64,000 nucleotides of DNA from JAWKUK01 sp041398605 (GCA_041398605.1 JAWKUK010000009.1:62001-126000), one strand, 5' to 3'; numbered from the stretch's first letter, positions 17,658 through 26,472 are shown. Program-made: numbers and translations. Notes: generated by a model from the letters alone, not told the origin.

Positions 17658-19592
17658 ATGACGACCTATAGCCGCCGCCATGCGCTCGGCAGCGCCGCGC
17701 CCCTCCTTGTCCTTGTCGCGGCGTGCGCCACGCCGCCGCCGCCGCACGACTGGTCGATCTACACCGGGCCAGGCGCCGAGCACTTCCAGCGTGAGGAATA
17801 CTCCCTGCCGCACCTGGACGATCCGCTGGAGCGGATCAACCGCGGGATCTTCGCCTTCAACGAAGCTGCGCTCCTCGACGTCGCGGAGCCGGTGGCGCAG
17901 CTCTATCGCGCGGTCCTGCCCGAGGGTGTGCGGCGCGCGCTCGGGCGTGCGTTCGAGAACCTGCTCTTCCCTGGGCGCGCGGTCAACAACGTGCTCCAGG
18001 CCGAGTTCTCCGACGCATGGCAGGAGTCCAAGCGCTTCGCGGTCAATACCACGATCGGCGTCGCCGGGCTCTTCGACCCAGCGCGCCGCTTCGGCCTCGA
18101 CCCGCGCGACGAGGACCTTGGAACGACGTTCCGCGCTTGGGGCTGGACGGGCTCGACGTTCTTGATGGCGCCGATCCTGGGAGCGACGAGCACACGCGAC
18201 GCGCTCGGCGATCTCCTCGGGCTCGGCCTCGACCCAGCGACCTACTACTCGCCGGCCTCATACGTCCGAGGGTTCAACCGCATCGCGGACGACCTGCCCG
18301 AGCTCGCAGCGGCGCTGCACGTCAACGGTGACCCCTACGAGCTCGCTCGGCTGCTGCACGTCTTGGAGCGCGAGGTCGCGACGGACCCCGCGCCCGAGCA
18401 GCGCGGCGAGGACGACGGCGCGACGGAGACGCTCGGCGCGGTCTTTCTGACCGCGGAGGACGAGGACTTTCGCGCCACGGGCCTGGAGCTGACGGTCATC
18501 CACCCATCGACCGGGCGTCCCGCGCCGTACACCGTTTGGCTGCAATCCGGCGCGGCGCCCTTGGACTACATCCTTCCGGGCCTCGGGGGCCACCGCGCCA
18601 GCGGGAGCGCCGTCGCCCTGGCGGAAGCGGTGCACCAAAGCGGCAAGCACGCCGTCACGATCTCGAGCTCGATGAACCATGAGTTCATCCACGCCGCTTC
18701 CAGCGTGGACCTCCCTGGCTTCCTGCCCGTCGACGCACACGACACGCACGTGCTGCTCGACGCGATCGACCGGGACCTCCGCGCGCGCTTCCCCGGGCGC
18801 TTCACGTCTCGGCGGCTCGGCGGCATCTCATTCGGCGGCGCGACCACGCTGTTCATCGCAGCGGAGCGAGGCACAGGGCTCATCGACTTTGACGCGTACC
18901 TCGCGGTGAACGCGCCCTTGTCGTTGGAGTACGGAGCGCAGCAGCTCGACGCGTTCTACAACGCGCCCATGGAAGTCCCCAAACCGGAGAGGGACGCTTG
19001 GGTCGGCGCGCTCTTCGCCAAGACGCTCGCGTTCGACGACGATTCACTCGCGCCGGCGACGGACAGCTTGGAGTTCACCTCGCTCGAGGCGCGCTTCCTC
19101 ATCGGCCTTGTCTTCCGGGCGACGCTGCGGGAAGTCATCGCAGTGACTCAGCTCCGGCGTGACCTCGGCGTGCTGCACGTGGAGATCACGCCCGAGCGGC
19201 GCGCCGCGGCCTATCGCGAGATCGATCAGTTCTCGCTGACTGAGTACGTCTACGCGTTCCTCTTGCCCTACTACGCCGCGCGGCTCGAAGCGATCACTCC
19301 GGATGAGGCTGGAGCCCGAGCGCTCTTCCGCGCGTGCGACGTGCGCTCGATCGCGGATGCAGTGCGCGACAATCCCCGAGTGCGCTTCGCTACGACCCGC
19401 AACGACTTCCTGTTGGCGCCCGGCGACCTCGAATGGATCACCGAGCTGCTCGGCCCGGACCGGGTGACGGTGTTCGAGCGCGGGGGCCACCTCGGCAACC
19501 TGTACCGCGACGACGTTCGAGCCGTGCTCGCGGCAGAGATCGCCGAAGCGGCGAACGAGAGCGCCGACCCGGTCGTCCCAGACGGGTCCTGA
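17658..19592 (+). CDS. MlaA (VacJ)-like lipoprotein fused to an alpha/beta hydrolase-like domain
   Basis: A 644-residue protein. The leader has a twin-arginine-like SRRHAL and a lipobox VAAC (Cys23). Residues about 45-235 match MlaA: DPLERINRGIFAFN, LLFPGRAVNNVLQ, FAVNTTIGVAGLFDPA, EDLGTTFRAWGW, and DPATYYSPASYVRGFNRIAD. MlaA normally ends there (~250 residues). Here a further ~350 residues resemble a serine hydrolase: oxyanion-type LPGLGGHR (306-313), nucleophile elbow GISFGG (Ser391), and candidate Asp583 and His611 (VFERGGHLGNL). MlaA proteins remove phospholipid from the outer leaflet of the outer membrane, so the attached hydrolase could act on lipids or an ester substrate there. That role is inferred. 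Confidence 0.85.
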   Translation: MTTYSRRHALGSAAPLLVLVAACATPPPPHDWSIYTGPGAEHFQREEYSLPHLDDPLERINRGIFAFNEAALLDVAEPVAQLYRAVLPEGVRRALGRAFENLLFPGRAVNNVLQAEFSDAWQESKRFAVNTTIGVAGLFDPARRFGLDPRDEDLGTTFRAWGWTGSTFLMAPILGATSTRDALGDLLGLGLDPATYYSPASYVRGFNRIADDLPELAAALHVNGDPYELARLLHVLEREVATDPAPEQRGEDDGATETLGAVFLTAEDEDFRATGLELTVIHPSTGRPAPYTVWLQSGAAPLDYILPGLGGHRASGSAVALAEAVHQSGKHAVTISSSMNHEFIHAASSVDLPGFLPVDAHDTHVLLDAIDRDLRARFPGRFTSRRLGGISFGGATTLFIAAERGTGLIDFDAYLAVNAPLSLEYGAQQLDAFYNAPMEVPKPERDAWVGALFAKTLAFDDDSLAPATDSLEFTSLEARFLIGLVFRATLREVIAVTQLRRDLGVLHVEITPERRAAAYREIDQFSLTEYVYAFLLPYYAARLEAITPDEAGARALFRACDVRSIADAVRDNPRVRFATTRNDFLLAPGDLEWITELLGPDRVTVFERGGHLGNLYRDDVRAVLAAEIAEAANESADPVVPDGS

Positions 19593-19769
19593 GCCTCATT
19601 CTGCGGACGGGACTCGCTGCCTGGCGCGGGTTGCGGCGATGCCGTCGCCTGGTTTCATTGGAGCGGGGGGAATGGGCCGGCCGTGTTGCGGCGCCCGGCG
19701 AGGCGGCGGCCATTGGGGGCGGCCCCAGGACGCTTCATGGGGGCTCCGGCTCGGGCAGGACGAAAGAGG

Positions 19770-19837
19770 AGTGGGCCATGAAGAGGAGAGGGCAACGTAG
19801 AGGAGGGGGCAACGTAGAGAAGGAGGCAATGAAGAGG
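19770..19837. repeat. Four tandem 17-bp purine-rich repeats
   Basis: Units start at 19770, 19787, 19804 and 19821 and follow AGnGGGCmAyGwAGAGG. They lie in the 358-bp gap between the MlaA-hydrolase and PRC-barrel genes. The rest of that gap shows no convincing gene; an open frame across it runs into the next gene in a different phase and is not supported. Confidence 0.75.
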
Positions 19838-19950
19838 AGTGAACTTCGATTTCAGCGCAGATCGACCTTCGTGTGCGAAGGTCCAAGGGCCGCTCGACAG
19901 CGAGCCATCTCAGCCTCTGCGTCCCGCTTCAACCTGAAAGGAGATCGACC

Positions 19951-20784
19951 ATGCAAACCTGCCTCCTACCGTCCTCGATCCCATCCGACCTCGGAGCGGC
20001 GCCCACTCGACGGTTCTCCAGCGCGCTTCGGGCCAGCTGCGCGGCGCTGTTCTCAACCCTGGCGCTATCGGGGTTCGCCTTGGCAGAGCGCTTCGACGAT
20101 GGCCCCGCCTACGCCCAAGCTCGCTGTAGCGAGCTCGTCGGCGCAGAGGTCCAGGCCTCGCCGGTCGAGGGCGCCGAGGGCGAGACGCTGGGGGTCATTC
20201 ACGACCTCCTCGTCCAACCGGAGACGGGCGAAGTGCTGCGCGTGATCGTGCGCACCGGCGGCCTCGGCCGGCTCGGGGACACGCTGCGCTGCTTCGACGC
20301 CAAGGCCCTTGGGGCCGTTCGCACGCGGCAGGACCTGGGCGGCGAGCTGCGCTTCTGGCTAGCGGTCACGCCTAACGCGTTCCGCAGCGCGCGGAGCATC
20401 AGCGAACGCGACCTCGACGGCTATCGCGCCGAGATCATCGCAACGCAGGGCCACGGTCAGAGGAGAGCGCCGAAGACCTTCCAACCGGCCGCCCCAATCA
20501 TCCTCGCCAGTGACCTCATGCGGCTCAAGGCCCTGTGCGGCGGCGAGAGCGGCGTCGTGAAGGACGTGTGGCTTGATCTCTCGAAGCGCCAGATGACCCA
20601 CTTGGACGTGCGCATCGACGGGCAGGTCGTGTCCGCACCGCTGCAGAGCCTCACGCTAGTCGCCGAGCCTCGTACGCGCGCGCTGACGGCTCGCTTCGCA
20701 GAGACGCGGCGCCAGCTCGCGCTCCATCGCAGCCCCGCTGGGCAGCCCCACCCTTCCTCCAGCGCCCCCAAGCCCCGCTCTTAG
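19951..20784 (+). CDS. Exported PRC-barrel domain protein
   Basis: The ATG at 19951 has an AAAGGAGA ribosome site and puts a long export leader first (cleavage near FALAERFDDG); the frame itself is open from 19873. The product is 277 residues with two PRC-barrel-like repeats: LVGAEVQASPVEGAEGETLGVIHDLLVQPETGEVLRVIVRTGG, and ASDLMRLKALCGGESGVVKDVWLDLSKRQMTHLDVRIDGQVVSAPL. PRC barrels are small beta-barrel adaptors; in exported proteins their role is poorly defined. It is followed 97 bp later by a small proline-rich gene with its own strong ribosome site. Confidence 0.75.
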   Translation: MQTCLLPSSIPSDLGAAPTRRFSSALRASCAALFSTLALSGFALAERFDDGPAYAQARCSELVGAEVQASPVEGAEGETLGVIHDLLVQPETGEVLRVIVRTGGLGRLGDTLRCFDAKALGAVRTRQDLGGELRFWLAVTPNAFRSARSISERDLDGYRAEIIATQGHGQRRAPKTFQPAAPIILASDLMRLKALCGGESGVVKDVWLDLSKRQMTHLDVRIDGQVVSAPLQSLTLVAEPRTRALTARFAETRRQLALHRSPAGQPHPSSSAPKPRS

Positions 20785-20881
20785 ATGACGCCCTTCGGCT
20801 TGGCCCTGAGGGTCTGACGGAAGAGCGCTGTCGACGCCTACATCTCCAAGAACTGACCGAGCGCCCTGAAGGAGGCCAACG

Positions 20882-21115
20882 ATGCAGATAGAACTCCGAG
20901 CCAGTACCCAGGCCAACGGGACGGGCACGCCGCCCCGCCCGCCCGATGCGAACCCGCCGTCCCCGGATCACTTCGATCTCCCCCAACCGGACCACATCGA
21001 CTTGCCGCAGCCGAATCAGGTGCCGACGCCCGAAGCGCCGAACCTGCCGACGCCGCCCCCTAACGTGGTACCGGCCCCTACGCCGCCGATCATCGATCCC
21101 CCTCCGGGCCCATGA
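20882..21115 (+). CDS. Small proline-rich protein
   Basis: A 77-residue protein with about one-third proline. After a polar start (MQIELRASTQANGTG) it consists of repeating DHFDLPQP / DHIDLPQP / NQVPTPEAPNLPTP units. No signal peptide or membrane segment is visible. A very good ribosome site (AAGGAGG, 8 bases before the ATG) supports that it is translated. I do not recognise it. Such sequences are usually extended spacers or binding peptides for SH3-like or other proline-recognising domains, but no partner is visible here. Confidence 0.6.
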   Translation: MQIELRASTQANGTGTPPRPPDANPPSPDHFDLPQPDHIDLPQPNQVPTPEAPNLPTPPPNVVPAPTPPIIDPPPGP

Positions 21116-21196
21116 TCTGCCCCGTTGCCCCGGCTTTGTTCCACTCGGAGCCAGCGTGTGCGCAGCTCCGCCTCGTCCGCGATCGACCAGGCTGCG

Positions 21197-21985
21197 TCAG
21201 CCCTTCGGCGGGCGAGGCACGAACGCGCTCGTGCGGCGCACGTAGTCGCGGTACTCAGGCCGCCGATCCGCGATGTCCGCCTCGGTGAGCGTCACGCCGG
21301 ACACCTTCAGCAGCAAGAAGGTGATCAACAGCGGGCCCGCCAACGCCCACCAGGCGGCCGCACCGAAGCCGAGGTCGAGCGCCAGCAGCCCGAGCCCCCA
21401 CCAGACGACGGCCTCGCCGAAGTAGTTGGGGTGCCGGCTGAAGCGCCACAGCCCCGAATCCAAGACCTTCCCGGCGCTATCGTCGCGCGCTTTGAACCGC
21501 GCGAGCTGGCCGTCCGCGATCGCCTCGAAGAAGAACCCGAAGAGAAAGAGCGCGAGGCCGAGCCCGCCGACGACGCCGACCGTGCGCGACCCTGTCGCGC
21601 CGACCATCAAGGGCAGCGCGACGACCCAAGCGAGCGCCGCTTGCAAGGTGAAGACGACGAAGAGGCTCTGCCACCACCAGCGCTCCCCCCGTGCCTCGCG
21701 CATCTTCTTGTAGCGTCGATCCTCGCCCGTCTGAGCGTGGCGCCGCGCGAGGTGCCACGCGAGCCGCGTGGCCCACGCACCCGCGCAGAGGATCAGCAGC
21801 AGCCGCCCGCCTGCGAGCGGGACCGGCGACGCGACAGAGTGGACGACGCCGACGAGCACGATCGTCGGCCCCCACATCGGATCGACGATGCTCGCGTCCT
21901 CGTCGGCGAGGTGCACCGCCCAAACGACGGACATCACGAGCAACGCCGCCGCGAGCGCGAGCAGGGCCGGGATCAGCGCAATCAT
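21197..21985 (-). CDS. DUF1295 / steroid 5-alpha-reductase-like membrane protein
   Basis: A 262-residue polytopic protein with about six helices. The C-terminal part carries the family signature: GKVLDSGLWRFSRHPNYFGEAVVWWGLGLLAL (about 170-201) and YRDYVRRTSAFVPRPPKG at the end. DUF1295 proteins belong to the isoprenylcysteine methyltransferase / 5-alpha-reductase fold, with RHPNYFGE as the cofactor-region motif; most bacterial members have no known substrate. The start overlaps the DinB gene stop by 4 bases, so it is the last gene of that short unit. Confidence 0.9.
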   Translation of the reverse strand: MIALIPALLALAAALLVMSVVWAVHLADEDASIVDPMWGPTIVLVGVVHSVASPVPLAGGRLLLILCAGAWATRLAWHLARRHAQTGEDRRYKKMREARGERWWWQSLFVVFTLQAALAWVVALPLMVGATGSRTVGVVGGLGLALFLFGFFFEAIADGQLARFKARDDSAGKVLDSGLWRFSRHPNYFGEAVVWWGLGLLALDLGFGAAAWWALAGPLLITFLLLKVSGVTLTEADIADRRPEYRDYVRRTSAFVPRPPKG

Positions 21986-22569
21986 GGCGCGTCGTGCTCG
22001 AGGTAGCGCTCACGCAGCACTTGGAGATGGTGCGCCACGTGCCCCGCGGTGAGGTACACGAGGGCGCGCACGCTGATGTCGCGCCCGGACGCCGTGCCAC
22101 GTCGCTCGAAGGCCGCGGCGTCGAAGCTCCCAAAGAGCGCCAGGTTCGCGCGGCGCAGGTGCTCGAACTCCTGCATGATGCTGGGGAGACCGCGCGCGTC
22201 GAAGCCCGCGGCTTCGACATAGGGGTCTTCGTCAAACCCGGGCAACGGGCCAGGGTCCTTACGCGCAAAGCAGAGCGCGCGCAACGAGAACACCCGCTCG
22301 GTGTCGGTGAGGTGCCCCATCAGCTCGGCGATCGACCACTTCCCGGGCGCGTAACGATGGTGGTGCCGCCCGACCGGGAGCGACGCCATGAGCGCGAGCA
22401 CGTCGTCCAACTGCGCTCGCAGCGTCTCGAGCACGTCGCCTGCCTGCACCTGCGCGACGTACTTGACCTGATAGTCGGCGAGGTCCGAGGGCGCTGGCCG
22501 GAGCGCCCGCAGCGCCGCGAGCGCTGGGTCCGACACGGTCTGGAGCGGCTGTGGCTGAGGTGGTTGCAT
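21982..22569 (-). CDS. DinB family protein
   Basis: A 195-residue four-helix-bundle protein. The candidate metal ligands are placed as in DinB/YfiT proteins: WSIAELMGHLTDTERVFSLRALCFA in helix 2 and the pair in RALVYLTAGHVAHHLQVLRERYL near the C-terminus. Family members are metal-dependent, some acting as mycothiol- or bacillithiol-dependent transferases; the substrate here is unknown. It overlaps the DUF1295 gene by 4 bases (ATGA) and follows gmk after 122 bp, so it may or may not belong to the same transcript as the housekeeping genes upstream. Confidence 0.88.
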   Translation of the reverse strand: MQPPQPQPLQTVSDPALAALRALRPAPSDLADYQVKYVAQVQAGDVLETLRAQLDDVLALMASLPVGRHHHRYAPGKWSIAELMGHLTDTERVFSLRALCFARKDPGPLPGFDEDPYVEAAGFDARGLPSIMQEFEHLRRANLALFGSFDAAAFERRGTASGRDISVRALVYLTAGHVAHHLQVLRERYLEHDAP

Positions 22570-22691
22570 GCAGAGACGATAACCGCGCTCGACGGCGAGC
22601 GAGGGTTCGCCACGCGACCACCCACGGATGCGCGCAGGCCGCGGCCCGCAGCCCGCGGCGCCGTCCGCCGCCGCGGGCGGGGTCCGGGGGC

Positions 22692-23288
22692 TCAGTCCTC
22701 GAGCCCTGCGAGGCGCCGGACCTCGAGGACCGCGCGCTCGAGCTCGTCATTGACGACCACGTGGTCGTACTTCACGCGCTCGCGGAACTCGTCCTCGGCC
22801 TTCTGCAAGCGGCGCTCGAGGACCTCGGGCGACTCCGTGCCGCGCCCCGTCAAGCGCTTGCGCAGGGCCTCGAAGCTCGGCGGCGCGACGAAGACGTAGA
22901 TCCCAGGCACGTCGAGCGCCTTCAGCTGCAGCGCGCCCTGGACGTCGATCTCAACGAGATAGACGTTGCCTGCCGCGATCGCGGCCTCCATCGGCGCGCG
23001 CAGCGTGCCGTACATGTTGCCGTAGACCTCGGCATGCTCGAGGAACGCACCCTCTGAGATGCGGCGGCGGAAGTCTTCCTTGGAGAGGAAGTGATAGTCG
23101 ACGCCGTCACGCTCACCCGGCCGCGGCGCGCGCGTCGTCGCAGAGACCGAGAAGAAGACTCGCGGGTCCTCGAGGAGCCGCTTGCAGATGGTGCTCTTGC
23201 CGCTGCCAGACGGCCCGGAGATCAAGAGCATGTGCCCGCGCTTCGTGTCCATGCCTAAAGCTCCGATCGGCGCTCCTTGCGCGCTCAT
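22692..23288 (-). CDS. gmk: Guanylate kinase
   Basis: Converts GMP and ATP to GDP and ADP in the cytoplasm. The P-loop reads ISGPSGSGKSTICKRL, and the GMP-binding region has SVSATTRAPRPGERDGVDYHFLS and FLEHAEVYGNMYGT, with EIDVQGALQLK following. I chose the ATG at 23288: it overlaps the yicC stop in an ATGA and gives 198 residues, the normal size; an upstream extension to 23372 would lie inside yicC. A further ATG at 23252 would remove the first 12 residues. The pairing with yicC is widely conserved. Confidence 0.95.
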   Translation of the reverse strand: MSAQGAPIGALGMDTKRGHMLLISGPSGSGKSTICKRLLEDPRVFFSVSATTRAPRPGERDGVDYHFLSKEDFRRRISEGAFLEHAEVYGNMYGTLRAPMEAAIAAGNVYLVEIDVQGALQLKALDVPGIYVFVAPPSFEALRKRLTGRGTESPEVLERRLQKAEDEFRERVKYDHVVVNDELERAVLEVRRLAGLED

Positions 23289-24169
23289 TCGACGTTCTGC
23301 ACCTGCTCGCGCATGCGCTCGATGTGCGTCTTCAGGTCGACGACGAGGTGCGCGACCGCGGCGTCGTTGCACTTTGCGCCCGTCGTGTTCGCCTCGCGGA
23401 AGAACTCCTGCGCGAGGAAGTCGAGCTTGCGCCCGACCTGACCACCAGCGGAGACCAGGCCGCGCAGCTGGTGCAAGTGGCTACCGAGGCGCGCGAGCTC
23501 TTCGCCGACGTCCATACGATCGGCGATGAGCGCGGCCTCGCGCGCCAGGTCGGCCGCCGGGACGTTGGCGCCGATGAGCTCGGCGAGCCGCGCCCGGAGC
23601 GCTTCGTGGTGTCCGCGCACGACCTCAGGCATGCGGGCGCGCACGAGCTCGACCAAGCGCTCGACCTCGAGCGCGTTCTCCAAGAGGTCGCGCGCGAGCG
23701 CGCCGCCTTCACGCTCGCGCATCTCCGCGAGGGACGCGAGCGCGTCGTCCACACACGCGAACACGAGCTCGGCGACCTCCGGGGCGAGCTCCTGCGACGC
23801 GGCCGCGCCCGTCACGACGACCCCAGGCAGGCCGACGAGGACCTCCAGCGTCGGCTGCGCAGCGAGGCCGAGCGTGCGCGCCGCGCTCTCGAGGGTCTCC
23901 GTCCAGCGCCGCGCCGCCTCGAGGTCGAAGCCGGTCCCGGCCAGGCCGCCGCCCCGCTCGAGGCTGACATTCAAGCTCACTGCGCCGCGCGCGATGCGGG
24001 CGCGCACCCGCGCTTCGACGTCGGACTCGAGCGCCGAGAGCTCCGCGGGCAATCGCGCCTTCACTTGGAGGCCGCGATGGTTCACCGCGCGCACCTCGAC
24101 CCGCACGGCGATGCCCAGCGCGTCACGCTGGGCCGCGCCGAAGCCGGTCATAGAGGAGAGCACGCCCAT
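23285..24169 (-). CDS. yicC: YicC family endoribonuclease
   Basis: A 294-residue protein with the full family layout: MTGFGAAQRDALGIAVRVEVRAVNHRGLQVKARLP at the N-terminus (YicC_N) and DRMDVGEELARLGSHLHQLRGLV...GRKLDFLAQEFFREANTTGAKCNDAAVAHLVVDLKTHIERMREQVQNVE at the C-terminus (DUF1732). Homologues are ring-forming endoribonucleases that affect small-RNA turnover. The ATGA overlap with gmk indicates translational coupling. secG ends 75 bp upstream. Confidence 0.95.
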   Translation of the reverse strand: MGVLSSMTGFGAAQRDALGIAVRVEVRAVNHRGLQVKARLPAELSALESDVEARVRARIARGAVSLNVSLERGGGLAGTGFDLEAARRWTETLESAARTLGLAAQPTLEVLVGLPGVVVTGAAASQELAPEVAELVFACVDDALASLAEMREREGGALARDLLENALEVERLVELVRARMPEVVRGHHEALRARLAELIGANVPAADLAREAALIADRMDVGEELARLGSHLHQLRGLVSAGGQVGRKLDFLAQEFFREANTTGAKCNDAAVAHLVVDLKTHIERMREQVQNVE

Positions 24170-24244
24170 GCGCAGGAGTTCCGCCGGTGGGGCGCGCGGG
24201 CGCTGGCCGTGGCCAACGCGCAGCGCCCTGATCCGTGCGCGCGA

Positions 24245-24547
24245 TCAGCTACCAGGAGCTTCGCCGCCGTCCATAGGGATGCTGGGCCCGTCGCCGATCG
24301 ACGTCCCGAGCTCCGCCTTGCGGTTGAGGATGTGGATGGCGATCGCCGAGATCAGGAGCACTGCGGCCGCCACCGCCGTGAAGCGCTGGACCCCGGAGGC
24401 CTTGACGCCGAAGGCCTGCTGACCCGCGGTGCCGAGCGCGTCGCCGAAGCCGCCGCCCTTGCCCTCTTGGAGGAGGATGACGACGACGAGGACGATCGCC
24501 GCGAGGACGAACAGGATGTAGAGGAGCGTAGTGAGGAGGGCAGTCAT
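24245..24547 (-). CDS. secG: Preprotein translocase subunit SecG
   Basis: A 100-residue inner-membrane protein that assists the SecYEG channel. Two helices (LLTTLLYILFVLAAIVLVVVILLQ and FTAVAAAVLLISAIAIHILN) flank the conserved cytoplasmic loop EGKGGGFGDALGTAGQQAFGVKAS. The ATG at 24547 overlaps the tpiA stop as ATGA; a longer in-frame extension into tpiA is not credible. tpiA-secG adjacency is common in bacteria, which supports both calls. Confidence 0.93.
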   Translation of the reverse strand: MTALLTTLLYILFVLAAIVLVVVILLQEGKGGGFGDALGTAGQQAFGVKASGVQRFTAVAAAVLLISAIAIHILNRKAELGTSIGDGPSIPMDGGEAPGS

Positions 24548-25308
24548 GACGCAGAGACGCGGAGAGCCGCGTCGATGATCGGGAGGAAAGAGTCCGCGCG
24601 CAAGGAAGCCCCGCCAACCAGGGCCCCGTCGATGTGTGCATCGGCCAGCAGCTCGGCGGCGTTGTCCGCCTTGACGCTGCCGCCGTAGAGGATCCGCACG
24701 GCCGCCGCGGCCGCGTCGTCGTAGAGGCCCGCGAAGACGCCGCGAGCGAAGCGGTGCACTGCGCCGGCCTGGGCGGGCGTGGCGGTCCGGCCCGTCCCGA
24801 TGGCCCAGACAGGCTCGTACGCGATGGACACGGCGTGGAGGAGGTCCCGGCCGACCCCCGCGAGGCCGGCGGTCATCTGGCGCACGACGACCGATTCGGT
24901 CTGGTCGCTGTCGCGCTCCTCGAGGGTCTCGCCGACACACAGCATCACTTGGAGGCCGTCGGCGAGGGCGCGGTGGACCTTGCGCTGGATCAGCTCGTCG
25001 GTCTCGCCGTATACGTGGCGGCGCTCGGAGTGCCCGAGGAGGACAACCGTCGCGCCGACGTCCTTCAGCATCGCCGCAGAGACCTCGCCCGTGAACGCGC
25101 CAGAGGCTTCGTCGCAGCAGTTCTGGCCGCCGACGAGGACCGCGCTGCCCGCGACGGCGCGGGCGACCTCATCGAGGTAGACGGCGGGCGGGAACAGGCC
25201 GACGTCGACCCCGCTGACGCGGTGCTGGGCGATGGCCGTGGCCAGCGCCCGCGCGCCTGCGCGGTCGAGGTTCAGCTTCCAGTTGCCGCAGACATAGGGG
25301 GTGCGCAT
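24544..25308 (-). CDS. tpiA: Triosephosphate isomerase
   Basis: A 254-residue TIM-barrel enzyme interconverting glyceraldehyde 3-phosphate and dihydroxyacetone phosphate. Active-site residues are in place: CGNWKLN (Asn/Lys, residues about 7-13), LLGHSERRHVYGE (His about 96) and AYEPVWAIGTGRTATPAQA (catalytic Glu, flexible loop), with LYGGSVKADNAAEL at the phosphate site. It is of full length. Its stop overlaps secG, and the aroF gene ends 64 bp upstream on the same strand. Confidence 0.96.
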   Translation of the reverse strand: MRTPYVCGNWKLNLDRAGARALATAIAQHRVSGVDVGLFPPAVYLDEVARAVAGSAVLVGGQNCCDEASGAFTGEVSAAMLKDVGATVVLLGHSERRHVYGETDELIQRKVHRALADGLQVMLCVGETLEERDSDQTESVVVRQMTAGLAGVGRDLLHAVSIAYEPVWAIGTGRTATPAQAGAVHRFARGVFAGLYDDAAAAAVRILYGGSVKADNAAELLADAHIDGALVGGASLRADSFLPIIDAALRVSAS

Positions 25309-25371
25309 GGGGTTCGAGGGGTCCGTCGGGAAGGGCGAGAATACGGGCGTGCAGGCGCGCGGGCAATGCGG

Positions 25372-26472
25372 TCACGAAGTCCGCGAATGCGGCACCGCGC
25401 GGCCGTTCGTAGCGCCGTCGCGGCGCGCGGCGGGCAGGGGGTCGAGCGTCGCGAGGGTGCGGCCGTCGAGCTCCGCCAGCGCGCGCGCATCGTCGACGAC
25501 GCGCCTCAGTGCGGCGAGGTCGAGCGCTTGTCGCCCGTCGGAGTGCGCCTCTTCGGGCGCGGTGTGCACCTCGATCATGAGGCCGTGCGCGCCCGAGACG
25601 AGGCCAGCGCGCGCGAGGCGCGGCACGAGGTCCGCGCGCCCCGCCGCGTGGCTGGGATCGGCGAGGATCGGCAAGTGCGTCGCCTGCGCCAGGTGCGCGA
25701 TCGCGCCGACGTCGAGCAAGTTGCGCGTGACGCGGTCGAAGCTGCGGACGCCGCGCTCGCACAGGACGACCTGCCCGTTGCCGCCGGCGAGCACGTACTC
25801 GGCGGCCCCGAGGAACTCTTCGACGGTGGCGGCGAAGCCGCGCTTCAGGAGCACCGGCTTGCGCAGCTCCCCGAGCTCCTTCAAGAGGGCGTAGTTGGCC
25901 ATCGAGCGCGCGCCGACCTGCACCATGTCGGCGACGGCGCTCACCCGCTCGACGTCGCGCGGGTCGAGCACCTCCGTGACGATCCCGAGGCCCGTCTCAG
26001 CGCGCGCTTCGGCGAGCAGCTCGAGGCCGGGAACACCGAGCCCTTGGAACGAGTAAGGCGACGTGCGCGGCTTGAACGCGCCGCCGCGCAAGAGCACGGC
26101 GCCTGCCGCACGGACGCCGTGGGCGACCTCGAGCAAGCGCGCGCGGTCCTCGACCGCACACGGCCCCGCGATGATCGCGACCGAGCTGCCGCCGATCGGG
26201 ACGCCCGCCACGTTCACGACCGTCGCAGCGCCACCATGGACGCGCTGCCAGAGCTCGCGCACGACGCCGCGATCGAGCACCTCGGCGACCGCGGACAGAT
26301 CGAGGAAGAGCGCCGGGTGCTGGGGCAGCCCGACGAGGGCATCTGAGCCCTCGAGCTGCAGGAGGTCCGCGCGCTCGCCGACGCTGCGCGGCCGGTAACC
26401 GAGCTCCCGCGCGAGGGCGCGGACGGCCTCGAGTTCGGCGGGAGTGGCGCTTGAGCGGAGCCGGAGGAGCAT
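25372..26472 (-). CDS. aroF: 3-Deoxy-7-phosphoheptulonate synthase (DAHP synthase, class I-beta type)
   Basis: A 366-residue enzyme of the first step of aromatic amino acid synthesis (phosphoenolpyruvate plus erythrose 4-phosphate). Catalytic motifs are present: IIAGPCAVEDRARL, LLRGGAFKPRTSPYSFQGLG, VQVGARSMANYALL, PVLLKRGFAATVEEFLGAAEYVL, VVLCERGVRSFD and LADPSHAAGR. An N-terminal ~70-residue segment (MLLRLRSSATPAELEAVRALARELG) matches the ferredoxin-like regulatory domain of Thermotoga-type enzymes that carries feedback inhibition by tyrosine or phenylalanine. It is the first gene of the minus-strand housekeeping cluster. Confidence 0.93.
   Translation of the reverse strand: MLLRLRSSATPAELEAVRALARELGYRPRSVGERADLLQLEGSDALVGLPQHPALFLDLSAVAEVLDRGVVRELWQRVHGGAATVVNVAGVPIGGSSVAIIAGPCAVEDRARLLEVAHGVRAAGAVLLRGGAFKPRTSPYSFQGLGVPGLELLAEARAETGLGIVTEVLDPRDVERVSAVADMVQVGARSMANYALLKELGELRKPVLLKRGFAATVEEFLGAAEYVLAGGNGQVVLCERGVRSFDRVTRNLLDVGAIAHLAQATHLPILADPSHAAGRADLVPRLARAGLVSGAHGLMIEVHTAPEEAHSDGRQALDLAALRRVVDDARALAELDGRTLATLDPLPAARRDGATNGRAVPHSRTS

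Noticed and set aside
24634..26346. 570-residue plus-strand open frame
   Set aside because: Antisense to tpiA and aroF, both with full catalytic motifs.
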